This document shows positions 23,217 to 34,508 of a stretch of DNA of 64,000 nucleotides, piece by piece. Source of the DNA: Argopecten irradians (taxonomy: Eukaryota; Mollusca; Bivalvia; Pectinida; Pectinidae); contig NC_091134.1 of assembly GCF_041381155.1 (NCBI RefSeq), forward strand, positions 1,360,001 to 1,424,000. Reading direction: 5' to 3'. The first letter of the stretch is position 1, and each line of letters begins with the position of its first letter. Under the pieces are notes generated by a model. It had not been told where the DNA came from, ran no database searches, and saw only the letters and a list, made by a program, of their open reading frames with translations. The translations under genes and the position numbers were made by a program.

Positions 23217-24085
23217 TGGCTGGATTCGGCATGGCTGGTGACATTTGCTGGATTGGATAAGGCTGGTGACATTTGCTGGATTGGATAAGGCTGGTGGCAT
23301 TGGCTGGATTGGATAAGGCTGGTGGCATTGGCTGGATTGGATAAGACTGGTGGCATTGGCTGGATTGGATAAGGCTGGTGGCATTGGCTGGATTGGATAA
23401 GGCTGGTGACATTGGCTGGATTGGATAAGACTGGTGGCATTGGCTGGATTGGATAAGGCTGGTGGCATTGGCTGGATTGGATAAGACTGGTGGCATTGGC
23501 TGGATTGGATAAGGCTGGTGGCATTGGCTGGATTGGATAAGACTGGTGGCATTGGCTGGATTGGATAAGGCTGGTGACATTGGCTGGATTGGATAAGGCT
23601 GGTGACATTGGCTGGATTGGATAAGGCTGGTGGCATTGGCTGGATTGGATAAGGCTGGTGACATTGGCTGGATTGGATAAGGCTGGTGACATGGCTGGAT
23701 TGGATAAGGCTGGTGACATTTGCTGGATTGGATAAGGCTGGTGGCATTGGCTGGATTGGATAAGGCTGGTGGCATTGGCTGGATTGGATAAGGCTGGGAC
23801 ATTGGCTGGATTGGATAAGGCTGGTGCATTGGCTGGATTGGATAAGCTGGTGCATGGCTGGATTGGATAAGGCTGGTGACATTGGCTGATTGGATGTAAG
23901 GCTGGATTGGATAAGACTGGTGGCATTGCAGGCTGGGATGGGCCAGGCTGGTGACAGACGGGATTGAATTGGTAATGCGGGCTGGATTGGCGCAGGCTAG
24001 TGGCATGGGGAGGATTGTGCCTGCCTGGTGGCATTGCGGCGTGGGTTTGGACTGGATTGCGGCGTGGGTAGGACTAGACTGGATT
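23217..24085. repeat. 28-bp tandem array
   Basis: About 25 regular copies of GCTGGATTGGATAAGGCTGG plus TGGCATTG, degenerate after about 23,890. All three minus-strand frames stay open through it with the same shuffled peptide, because stops are absent from the unit and 28 is not a multiple of three. These are not genes. Confidence 0.96.
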
Positions 24086-24545
24086 AGAATTAGACTATTG
24101 ACATTAGCCGAACCTTTGCTACAATTGTTATCACGATCGTTTTGACAAGTTAAGTCACTCTTTAAACTTTTAAACTACAGTACAAGCATCCCTTTATTTG
24201 ATTTGTACTAGTAACGTATTGCTTATATGCATATGATACATGCAGCTTTGGCACACAATTAAGGTATTTTATATAATTAACTAGATAAGCAGCATGACAG
24301 AGATTTCCATGTACACAGTATTTATTTCCATTTTATCGGATGTACCTTTAACAGCCTGATCCATTGAAGTATACAGATGTATGTCAGGTGTAAGCAGATT
24401 CAAGCCAGATAATGTAAGCGGTGGTCGTATTAAAAAATGACCCAATTATGTCATCAACTATATTTAAAAATTGCCCTAAAAAGTTTCCTTTTGTTGTATT
24501 CTTGATGTTTCATGGTTTTATGAGGCTTAGAATTTGGCCAAATCT
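24086..24545. other. Gap without a gene
   Basis: AT-rich; no exon, RNA gene or clear repeat seen. Confidence 0.45.
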
Positions 24546-24549
24546 GCTG

Positions 24550-24790
24550 GATAAGAGTACCTAGGGAAAGAATACTGATCTTCAGTCAGTAACTGGCAAA
24601 CTACTTCATGTGGCCTGGTCAAAATGTTCAAACATACTACCATAAGTCCACCATCTCTTGGCTTTCATTTCAAATCCCATCCAAGTAGGACAGTTACCAA
24701 GTACTGACCATTGGTCAGCGGTTGTTGTCCACCTTCTATACCCACCGTGCCCTTAAATGGCTATAGCTAGTTACAGTATCTACATGATGT
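24550..24790. mobile_element. Diverged tRNA-SINE fragments, inverted pair
   Basis: 24,552-24,620 resembles the reverse of the 42,706 SINE middle (GTACCTAGGGAAAGAA, CAGTAACTGGCAAACT). 24,661-24,760 resembles it forward (CAAATCCCATCCAAGTAGGA, CAGTTACCAAGTACTGACCA). Both lack a recognisable tRNA head. Confidence 0.5.
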
Positions 24791-25009
24791 CAGACAAAGG
24801 GAAAAGACCATTCACTTCCCATAGATCATTAATTTTTTACAACATCCATTAAGAATGAAACGTTTAGGAAAAGTAATTATTTCAATTTCATTTGAAATCT
24901 AATTCTTACGATTGCATCTGCCATTGCGCAGCGTGCGTTCGTTGTCAGCTATTCTCTTTAATCATGTTCTAAAGAACCAAGTGACCCAGAGGTTTGAAAT
25001 TGATTATGT

Positions 25010-25450
25010 AACGTTAGCATGCGGAGATGTTACCAAATTTGTTCAAATGAATGACATTGACCTTCATTCAATATCACAGGGGTTGATTAGGCTAAAATAT
25101 GTAAACAACTTCTTGACAATAACTAAGAGACCAACAGACCTGTTATTGGCCAATTAGAATACTGGCATGAAGGGCTACCAAGTTTGTTCGAATTCATTTT
25201 AATAATCAAGGGCTACCAAGTTTGTTTAAATGAATGACCTTGACCTTCATTCAAGGTCACGGGGTCAGTTGCAAGTAGGCTAAAATCTTTCAATGACTTA
25301 TTCTCAACAATCAATTCAAGAGTCCAAGAGACCAAGAGTTATTAGGCCTGTGACATGCTGAGATGAAGGGCTGCAATGTTTGTTTAAATGAATGACCTTG
25401 ACCTTCATTAAGTGCACAGGAGTTAAATAGGCTAATATCAACGAAATCAA
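25010..25450. repeat. Degenerate tandem repeat, about 150-bp unit
   Basis: A motif of the form GTTTGTTTAAATGAATGACC TTGACCTTCATT recurs near 25,040, 25,220 and 25,380, with a shorter copy near 25,180. Each is followed by CACAGG and TAGGCTAA. Diverged and non-coding. Confidence 0.65.
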
Positions 25451-25590
25451 GAGGCCAGGACACCTTATACATTGCATTAGGCCAAATAAAAAATATTCTT
25501 GTTTCTGGTAACACCCTTTAAAAATGAAGGGTAGGTTAGGTATGCATTTAAAAAAAAAATTTCCTCTTCATCCCAGTCTTGCAGTGAAAA

Positions 25591-25780
25591 ACTGAAGTAG
25601 ACTTCATTTAACCTTATATAAACCATGGATTTGATTCCCTGGAGACTATTTGTGTCTTAGATTCAGAGAATTTGTACCAAAATCATGGATTTTGTAAAAA
25701 ACCAAAGAAATTTAGGTTATTTGTTTGCTTGAGGAAAAAACTGATAAAAAGTTTTTGAGTAGGTACTGATTTAGTAGGGT
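25591..25780. repeat. Dispersed repeat D, copy 1
   Basis: Shares ordered blocks with 52,181-52,378 in the same orientation: AACCTTATATA, CCATGGAT-TGATTCCC, AAATTTAGGTT, GTTTGCTTGAGGA and AAACTGATAAAAAGTTTTTG, then AGTAGG-ACTGATTT. No terminal repeats were identified; the family is unknown. Confidence 0.65.
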
Positions 25781-26139
25781 CGGTCGGGTTGCCGGTAACA
25801 GAAATATTCTTTTGTTTGGCCTTACCTGGGTCATACATAGAGCTTATGTCTGAAGTATGCACCATGATTACCAGTTAGCAGAGGAGCGTGAGGTGGCCCT
25901 TTGTTTTTTTCCCTTTCGTTAACATTGAATTATACTGAAGATGAATATTCATGCTACACGTATTGAAAATGCCTCATTGTTTACAAACCTGTGTTTAATC
26001 AATATGGCTATTTATTTCTACCAGTTACTCTATTGAACAAATTTTAATAGCAAGAGTTACTTATTACATCTTATGATGAAGTTTGATGTAATACAACACC
26101 AAATACATATAAACTTGACTTTGTTATATAAAAATATAT

Positions 26140-29100
26140 TTATTCAGTTGTATTCAGACATTGAGTATTAAAATCAACAATATTATACCATTTCAAATGA
26201 TTATCTAGAAAATATTTTAAATGATGCAGGTGACACAAACCTCTGTGAAGTTTCCTACAAAACATCAGTTCGTTTGTTCTATCCTTTCCATTATATAGAA
26301 CACGAAAGAATCCCTGTGCTGGATTGGTATTTACACGTTTTGTATAAAGTTCAAACACAAACCTTGAGGCATATGGAGGCCACTTCCCGTCTGAATGAAA
26401 TCCAAATATAGAAAGTAATGGTGTTAATGATATATCATGCCCTGAATATAAGAAAAATTTTGGAGAGATTTTTAGAAGAACAGTATTCTTCATTCGAATA
26501 AATATTTCAGATAATAATGGATGTAATGATAAATGAGCAAATTTTAAATATGGTTCATTTTGTGTTTTGAATTTCACGCCGTCTAAATCAACAGTTTCCC
26601 ACACTTTGTCAATTAACTTTTTGTTGATACATGCAGCATTTCTTCTGTTGCATGGTAATTCCACCTGGTGACAAACTTGAGTCATCACAATATCCAAGAC
26701 AGCGGCCAACCAGGGCACTTGGTGCGGCTTAATATCGTAAATATCAGCTAATTGTCGCACCAATAGCCTGTGTCCAGTATCATTACGATTGTGACTTCCT
26801 GCCATACCGTTGGATTGGAGTTTAAAAATCTGAGCTAATGGACATCTACATGTAAGTCCTGTAATCTCGGGTGAACAAAATAATAAATCTGGGGAAAGAT
26901 GTACTTGAATTTTCTGTAAATCAAAATCGGGAAGAAAACCATATAAAAAGGCAATAGCACTTTGGAATGTTCTTGAGTATTCTGTACTTCTAATGTGTAT
27001 ATCTTCATATGAAAAACTGTCCTTGAATAGTTTTGTGAAATACTTTTCTTGGAGAAATTCTCCAATGTTCAAGTGTTGATGTGCCCCAATAGGTGTAAGT
27101 TGAGCTCCATCACAGATATTTTTATTCGGGTATAACTCCCAATTTCTGAAATCACTTTGTGGATGAAAATTGGTTTCTGTTTTCTGTAAATTATTCAGAT
27201 AGCTAGTGAGCTTTTGGTTCTTCTCCAAGAATCCCGAGTCAAACTTGCATGATAACTTTGAGTTTGGGTGATTGATGATACTATGTATTGGTGAACGGTC
27301 GCCATGACGAATAATAATGTGAACAGATCTTAACTGGAACTCTTCTCCAACATTTCCTGTAAAAACAAAGAAAAAAAACCCAAGTCACTTAATAATTCTT
27401 TTGATAACATATTCACTTGTAAAATCATTCACTTGTGTATAATTATTGTTAGAGTTATTTCCCTTTACAGCTTTTCACATGAATTTCAGGAAAAATTGTT
27501 GTGTTTCTGGTAATATTGTTTTCATATCTCTGAGAATGGTGAACTGTTGTTTGAATGATGGTTCATGATTGTTTCTGATGATTACCATATTGGACAACCA
27601 ACAAACTTGTCTTTAATATTTATTTATTTCCCATATATAAAACTCATTGTTTTGTGTATGATATGTGTTAAAAATGTTAGAGTTACTTCCCTTACAACTA
27701 ACATATCTTATAAATCTTAGAATCATTACCAATATATTCTCTGAATAATTTTTAACATGTTCTAATTGAAATGTTATACAGGTACATGTACCCGCACTAC
27801 ATCAAAAATTAATTATGATATGCCTCCAAAATATATTAAATGCAGTAATGGAAGCCATAACAGTACTCATTTATTTAGACCTGTTCCATAGTAAGATATA
27901 AATGCCCCCTTCATATGAAATCAGCAAGGGACAGAATAAGTCAGATTGACATGGAAATGAAAATAAACGCTTTATATCATTACATTTCCCATCCACACAG
28001 TGACAGGGCGTAAGAGTTTCGAGTCCCCAGGCTTAATTCTCTATCATTTTACCTTCCTCACTCCTCCACAAGTCCTCAGAAGGAGGGTTACAGTACTCCT
28101 TTACTCTCCCCTCCACAGCTATAAAATTCCTCTGTGACCTAGGCAGTGTTTTCCCTGCTGTAGGCCTGTCAGTAAACTGTGTTCCTCTGTCCCTGGGGTC
28201 AGGCCGATAGTGTACTCCAGTAACATCTTCAAGCGTGGATGGAGGGATTATTCCTCTGTCGGTTTGAAACAGGTGAGGTGTCAGACGAGTCTTAGGGGTC
28301 TGTGGTAGGTCATTCAGGTAGACATCTGAAAACAAAGGAACATTCTTCACATGATATTGGTGTGTATATAATGCACAATTCATAAGGCAAATAAACTTAT
28401 TGGAGATTTATCTACATCCATGGTGTACGTGTGTAATAATCAATCTAAGTAAAATCATCTGTTTATGGCTTTTGTCAGGCTATATACAGATATATTCACT
28501 CTTGGAGTGGAGGCGCAACGTCCTTTGATGTCGAAATTGTTGACATTCTCGATATTCTAATATTTTACAAAAAACACAGATATATTATTGTATTCAGATT
28601 GATGTAATAATTAACTTCATCAATTTCTATGTATTGTTGATATTATACACATATACATGTAAGCACTGGTACTACAAATTAAAATGTGGATCACTTTAGT
28701 TTTTAGCCACACATCTAAAACATTTAGAAGAAGTAACTAATAATAATTGTTATAATTTAAGTGTACCTGGTAGCATACACAGGTACATTTGTACGTCATG
28801 TATGCATGTATCTGTGAAACAAAAGACATACACTTCATCAATTTCTGCACATGATGATGATAAAGGTATGTAGGCCTATATGCTTTCCCAACTGGCGAGA
28901 ATGTCTAGGTCTTTTTGCGGAGCGATGGCATCACAAGTGGATGTAACTGCTAAATAGTACATTATCTTATCGTCTGTGAAAAGCCTGACAGAGGAGGAGA
29001 TACCGTCAGCAATATCATTTATATAGAATAAAAATAAGCTGGGTCCTAGAACTGACCCTTGAGGTACACCAGAATTAACAGGTACAGTGTCAGATGATTC

Positions 29101-30701
29101 ATTTCACCATCTAGTACATGTACAACAGTTTGTGATCTGCCAATAAGGAAGTTTTTGATCCATGTATTGGTCTTAACTTGGATACCATACTGATATAGCT
29201 TATGGACCAGGAGATGGTGACTTACCTTATCAAAGGCTTTACTGAAATTCATGATCAGTACATCAGTTTGTTTAACAAAATCTACATTTTTGGAAACATC
29301 ATCAACAAATTCTAAAAGTTGGGATTCACATGAGCGTTTTTGGCGGAAGCCATGCTGTAGAGGATAGAGTATGATATGTACAGGTTGGGCACAACCCTGC
29401 ACATGGGTAATAGTTACCCATTTGAGTAACAGTTACCTGTTTGTAGTAATTTAATTACCCAAATGAGTAATTCTGTGAAAAGAAAACACATAATGTTGTT
29501 TTAAAAATCATTATCAAAAAAGGGCGTCATAATTTTTAGAATGTCCTACAACTGATCTAAGACTCTATGTTTCTGTGGGTGAAATATCAAATTCTGTTGT
29601 CTAACTTTGTTGTAAGATGACAATTTAGGTGCTCTCAATTGACTACAGTGTATATAGCCATCAGGGAGATTCAGTGCAAATGCCATGGTTGAATGAATGT
29701 TACCTGTGTTCTATTTTTAGCACCATAGTAAGCAATGGAGGTGGTTTAGTTTGTGACTTTTACCAAAATTGAGACAGTGAAGTTTGTCACATTTTGATTG
29801 ATAATGTACTAAGTTATGTTAGTAATGGTGTCATGTCAAATTTATTATGCCCTTTTTTGATAAAAAAAAAGTTTAAAACAGCTTCATGCATTTTTCTTGC
29901 ACAAAATTCTTCATTTAGGTAACTTATTGATTACTCAAACAGGTAACTGTTGTAGCGGGATTGGACTGGGGTTGATCATCGGTGACCAGGTAGCTCAGTC
30001 GGTAGAGCACTCGGCTAGTATTCTGAGGGTCCCGGGTTCGAATCCCGGTCTGGCCGCTGCATTTTCTCCTCTCCTATTACAGAATTGGCGCCCAACTAGA
30101 TAACCCACGGTGGTGGTGTTTGGAAGGGTCTCGTGTGTCTTCGAGGGCGAAGACTTCGAGAAAGGAGGGAGGAGTGTAGCGGGATTGGACTGGGGTTGAT
30201 CATCGGTGACCAGGTAGCTCAGTCGGTAGAGCACTCGGCTAGTATTCTGAGGGTCCCGGGTTCGAATCCCGGTCTGGCCGCTACATTTTCTCCTCTCCTG
30301 TTACACTGTTACTCAAATGGCCCATGGGTAACTGTTACTCATGTGCAGGGTTGTGCCCAACCTGATGTATGTCGTAAAGTTGTTATCATCTGTATATATG
30401 TGCATATACGGGGTACAATACATGCGTAGTTCATTTATGATTACTCGAGAATGTCCTTTACACTACGTACGGATAACGTAGCCTACAGTAGTCTATGGTG
30501 TATGCGAAAAGGTAACAGGTAGGTCTGACTTATGCTAGTTATGGCTCAACCAGTGGTGCATGACATCAACATACAACTGGCTAATCTAACGTTGCTTTTA
30601 TCTTCCTTTTCGAGACACTTACTAAAATACCAATAAAGAAGGATAAATCCAGTTCCTCCAAAACAAATGGTCAACGTCTGTTTTCGCAAACATCGCATCA
30701 T
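26140..30701 (-). CDS. PXYLP1: 2-phosphoxylose phosphatase 1 (histidine acid phosphatase family), three exons
   Basis: Minus-strand exons 30,623-30,701, 28,053-28,325 and 26,140-27,356 join in frame (phases 1 and 1; donors GTAAGT and GTAAAA; acceptors TTTTCAG and TTTACAG) into 522 residues. In vertebrates the enzyme removes the 2-phosphate from xylose in the glycosaminoglycan linker in the Golgi, allowing proteoglycan chains to extend. Residues 1-26 (MMRCLRKQ..GFILLYWYF) form a type II signal anchor. RHGDRSP at 134-140 carries the catalytic His135, and SGHD at 422-425 holds the second histidine-aspartate pair. SRTFQSAIAFLYGFLPDFD matches the human protein almost word for word. The length is slightly above the human 480 because of a longer stem. 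AATAAA (26,139-26,144) overlaps the stop codon. Intron 1 is packed with nested mobile elements. The symbol is by family recognition; orthology was not tested by tree. Confidence 0.9.
28878..29380 (-). pseudogene. LINE reverse-transcriptase fragment (jockey/CR1-like)
   Basis: Minus-strand reading gives LYPLQHGFRQKRSCESQLLE, FSKAFDKVSHHLLVHKL and, after a frame change near 29,080, GVPQGSVLGPSLFLFYINDI and LFTDDK. These are RT motifs of a non-LTR element; the catalytic pair sits in TDDK where FADD is usual. It is truncated at both ends, and its 5' side is cut at 29,380 by the DNA transposon at 29,381-30,364. It lies in intron 1 of PXYLP1, in the same orientation. Confidence 0.8.
29984..30056 (+). 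other. tRNA-like module in left LTR
   Basis: About 73 nt fold as a tRNA cloverleaf. The acceptor strands GACCAGG/TCTGGCC largely pair, and the D stem is GCTC/GAGC around AGTCGGTA (box A TAGCTCAGTCGGTAGAGC). The anticodon stem CTCGG/CTGAG closes an eight-base loop (one more than normal), and the T arm CCGGG-TTCGAAT-CCCGG contains box B. The oversized loop and the LTR setting argue against a working host tRNA; an internal RNA polymerase III promoter is plausible. Confidence 0.75.
30208..30280 (+). other. tRNA-like module in right LTR
   Basis: The same 73-nt cloverleaf exactly 224 bp downstream, at the equivalent place in the second LTR. It duplicates the left module through the LTR structure and is not an independent tRNA gene. 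Confidence 0.75.
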
Positions 30702-30865
30702 TTTGCCAGAGCCATCCTAATGACAATGCAACAATAATGCCGCTTACATCAACCAAAATATCTGCGGCCGCTTAGAACGTAACAAAATTTAAAATCTCCA
30801 AGTGTTGAAAGTTGAAAATAGAATAAAATTCAAAGACATCTTATATACGGTAGCAATCAGGATTA

Positions 30866-31475
30866 TTTTTACCACGTGTACATCAGATCAAGTGCATTTT
30901 CTACACATTGCGCACTATGTCAATTGATAACTCCATTTCGTCCCAGTATACATATACATTTAGCTTTGTGATGCTCTTTGGGCGAGATGACTATATACAC
31001 GAAAATATTTCGTCCCCAGTCAAGATCATTTCCATAGATCACAAGGGGCCAACTCAATGAAAATGGATGTGGTCATACACTTTCTTTTATTGTACTTGGT
31101 GGATGGACTGATGAAAATATATAACAGTCATTTTATTTTTATTTTTCAGAAAAAAAATATATTTAAATATCAGGATGTAGTTACATACTGTACTGTTTTC
31201 AAGGACGTATATAGACCAATCTACATTGTATATGACTTATAAATCCTTGCTGTTTTGGAGACTAGTAAATATCCCGATTTTTAAAATAATTTTTCAAATC
31301 TCGTATTTTCTGAAAAAAAATCACATGACTGTTATATATATTCATTAGTCCATCCACCAAATACAAAATTGTATGACAACATCCATTTTCATTGAGTTGG
31401 TCCCCTGTGCCAAAAGATCCTCTCATCAAACGTAGTGATAATAAGGATCTGTATTTTAATCAGATTGCTGAAAGG
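30866..31475. mobile_element. DNA-transposon-like repeat A, interrupted by a MITE
   Basis: Shares ACCACGTGTAC, CGTCCCAGTATACATATAC, TTCGTCCCCAGTCAAGAT, AGATCCTCT-ATC-AACGTAGTGATAA and the end AATCAGATTG with the element at 37,034-37,382. The copy is split at about 31,041-31,410 by another palindromic element. Confidence 0.65.
31041..31410. mobile_element. MITE with long inverted ends inserted in repeat A
   Basis: Left GGGGCCAACTCAATGAAAAT and right ATTTTCATTGAGTTGGTCCC are near-perfect inverted repeats. Similarity continues inward for over 80 bp (TGGTGGATGGACT / AGTCCATCCACCA; ATATATAACAGTCAT). The interior is AT-rich and non-coding. The exact end and target duplication are unclear, because the flanking CACA/TGTG is itself symmetric. 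Confidence 0.78.
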
Positions 31476-31559
31476 CCATTTTTTTGTGTATTTCTACTGA
31501 CAACAATATACAGCATTTGAATTTGTCTGGATATCTTAATAATAATGATATTCCAAAAC

Positions 31560-34508
31560 TATATTAGGAAGAGTCTTATTGTTTAGAAGGAGAAATTACC
31601 TATGAAGAGGCAGGAAAAACTCTAAAGCTAATGAAAAACAATAAAAGCCCCGGGTCGGATGGATTTACTACAGAGTTTTTTAAAATGTTTTTTGGGGAAA
31701 ATTGGGAGAGTTTATAGTAAGATCTATTAATTTTGGTTACAATATAGGACAACTTTCAATAACACAGAGACAGGGTATAATAACATGTATTCCTAAACCA
31801 GATAAACCTAGGCATTTCATTAAAAACTGGAGACCCATCTCGTTATTAAATATTTCTTACAAAATTGCATCAGGAACTATAGCTAATAGGATAAAAACCG
31901 TTCTTCATAAATTAATAAATGATGACCAAACTGGATTTCTATCGGGTCGCTATATAGGGGTTAATACTAGACTTATATATGACATTATCCACTATACAGA
32001 GGAAAACAATATACCCGGCATGCTCCTGATGATTGACTTTGAAAAGGCATTTGACTCAGTGTCCTGGCTATTTATTGAAAAGGTTCTGCATTTCTTTGGT
32101 TTTGGTAATAGTATTGTAAACTGGTTCAAAACTTTCCATAATAATGTTCATTCAGCTATAAATAAGGGGAGGGGGGATATTTCATCTTTTTTCGATATCA
32201 GGAGGGGCTACCGGCAGGGGGACCCTATTGCACCATATCTGTTTATTCTTTGTGCAGAAGTCTTGGCTATAAAAATAAGAAGTAATAGAAATATAATAGG
32301 TATCAATATTGAAAACTGCCCCATTTTATTATCGCAATATGCGGATGACACATCACTGATACTTGATGGTTCTGAGCAGTCACTTAGGGAATCGGTAATT
32401 TTGCAGATATTTCAGGTTTGAAAATGAACATTGATAAAACTCAGGTCATTTGGATCGGTAGCAAAAAGTATAGTGAAGATAGTTATTTACCAGAGCTTAA
32501 TTTACAATGGGGTAAGACAAATTTACGTTGTTGGGAATCGAATTTAGTGTAAATCTTCACGAAATACCAAAATTGAACGTTGACAAAAAAACTTACAAAA
32601 CTAAAATCTTTAATTAAAATTTGGAATAGAAGATCATTAACACCTATTGGAAAGATTAACATTATCAAATCATTGCTCGTTTCTCAATTTAATCACCTTT
32701 TCATCTCATTGCCTAATCCAGATACTAAATTCATAAACAAACTTAATTCAATTCTATTTGATTACCTGTGGGCTTGAAAGCCAGATGAAATAAAGAGGGA
32801 GATACTTACTCAAAATTATGTTGATGGTGGTTTGAAGATGATCAATCTTGTTGCTTTCATAAACTCACTTAAACTTACATTGATCAGAAGAATTTATCAG
32901 AGTAATGAGAAATGGCAGATCTTCTTGCACATTGTAGCTCGGAATATATTAAGATATGTATAAAATATGTATAAATCTAAAAATGAATTCTGGATTGATG
33001 TATTCAAATCTTGGTACTTATTAAATTCAAAATACCTTGAGAATGTTCTGGAGAAAAACATTTTGAAAGCTCCTATTTGGTATAATAGTGAAATCAAGGT
33101 AGGAGGGAAATCTGTCTATTATAAACATTATTACCAGAAAAGCATTTTTTGTTATAAATGACATAATAAAGGAGAGTGACAAATTATTGTTTTACACATT
33201 TGAGGAATGTATTAGAATATATCGAGTAAACACAAATTTTCTACAGTATCAAGGTCTTGTCGCATCGGTCAAAACTTTTATTGCATCATGCAATTTACAC
33301 ATACAGGACATTTTTATCCCTACATACATCTCAATTTACAGATTTTTCTTAGGGATAATAAGGGTTAAAAATTTTCTACAATATTTTTGTTAAATCTGAT
33401 ATGATACCATCCGGCACCAGAAAGTGGAATGCTACATTTGACAACATAGGCAAAGTGACCTGGTGTAAAATACATCAATTGCCCTTTTGTATAACAACTA
33501 ATTCAAAGCTTCAGTGGTTCCAATATAGAGTAAATCATCATATTCTTACAACTAACTCATTTTTATCCCAAATTGGATTAGTTGTCTCCCCTCTATGTAC
33601 ATTTTGTAACTATGAACCAGAATCAATAACTCATATTTTATGGGAGTGTGAAGAAGTGCAAAAATTATTATGTAGTCTTGATACACTATTGGAAGCCCTT
33701 TTAATCCCCTTTTCAGTGGCCTTCTTCATCGTAATATTCTTCCCAGTAACAGATTAGATAATGAAATAATCATAATCATCAAACAGTATATTTACAGAAC
33801 AAGATGTTTACACAATTCATTGAATATAAATGCTCTTGTAAACATAATAAAAATCAAGTATATAATTCAAAAATATATTGCCTATGGTAAGGACGAAAAT
33901 AATAAGAGTAAATTTGATAAAGAATGGAAAAAAATGGGATTCACTTATTAATTTGTGATACATGTATTTTAAAAATGTGCATTTTATAGTTATATTTTTT
34001 TCTTTTACCACATATTTTTTCTTTGCTACCAGCTTTATTTATTCATAATTCAATTTCTTTATAAAGCCCTCCACAAAAGCCGAAGTATAGATATCTGTTC
34101 TTCATTTTCCATTTTTTGTTTCTCGTCGCTACCATCTTGTCTTCAACTATCTTTCCCTTCTTATAACCTCTCTGCCTTTTTTCTATTTTATTTTCTTAAA
34201 TTGGAACATGGGTGTGTGCTCTTTTTCTATACTTTCCACTCCGTATGGAATAAAACTACTGTTTTGCAGTGACTGCGTCAATTGTATAACTTATAGAATT
34301 TGTGTGTATATAAATCTGGTATAAATAGTGGTGACGCATGCATGAGTTTGTAAAAATGGGTATATGGTCCTACTTGTTATTGTAATACCTATTGTGTGAA
34401 TCAGATGGGTAAGTGAATTTCTTGTACATGTAAGAGTGAGAGTAAACAAGTTGATAGTTATGATATTTGTAAATTGCAATGATGAAAAACCTGAATAAAA
34501 AGAAAATT
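31560..34508 (+). pseudogene. 5'-truncated LINE, L1/Tx1-like reverse transcriptase
   Basis: Reads LEGEITYEEAGKTLKLMKNN then KSPGSDGFTTEFFK (31,580-31,700), and, in a shifted frame at 31,702-32,421, NWRPISLLNISYKI, QTGFLSGRYIGVNTRLIYDI, DFEKAFDSVSW, RRGYRQGDPIAPYLFILCAE and catalytic SQYADDTSLI. Later parts follow in other frames: INVIKS-like GKINIIKSLLVSQFNHLFIS (32,650-32,720), a Cys/His end CTFCNYEPESITHILWEC (33,595-33,655), and the ORF end near 33,951. A non-coding 3' region runs to CTGAATAAAAAGAAAATTA at about 34,490-34,508. At least three frame changes and an internal stop near 32,550 make it dead. The 5' half, including the endonuclease, is absent. Confidence 0.85.

Larger units (their letters stand above)
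29951..30305 (+). mobile_element. TRIM (miniature LTR retrotransposon) with a tRNA-like module in each LTR
   Basis: Two nearly identical 131-bp LTRs (29,951-30,081 and 30,175-30,305) start TGTAGCGGGATT and end TTACA. Four bases after the left LTR comes TGGCGCCCAAC (30,086-30,096), which matches a primer-binding site for tRNA-Lys. A purine tract, GAAAGGAGGGAGGAG (30,160-30,174), abuts the right LTR. CTGT flanks both ends (29,947-29,950; 30,306-30,309), a 4-bp target duplication. The 93-bp interior has a short hairpin (TCTTCGAGGGCGAAGA) and no coding capacity, so it depends on another element's proteins. It looks structurally whole, and the LTR similarity argues for a recent insertion. It lies inside the right arm of a DNA transposon within intron 1 of PXYLP1. 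Confidence 0.88.
29381..30364. mobile_element. Non-autonomous DNA transposon with about 100-bp TIRs, carrying a TRIM
   Basis: Both ends begin CAGGTTGGGCACAACCCTG followed by CACATG, and remain similar as inverted repeats for about 100 bp (GTAACAGTTACC, TTTGAGTAA motifs). The right arm is split by the TRIM at 29,951-30,305. ATGTA occurs directly outside each end (29,376-29,380; 30,365-30,369), a candidate 5-bp target duplication. Without the TRIM it is about 625 bp and has no transposase frame. The superfamily is uncertain. Confidence 0.82.

Noticed and set aside
29984-30280. Two host tRNA genes
   Set aside because: Both lie at equivalent places in paired LTRs, have an eight-base anticodon loop and imperfect acceptor pairing.
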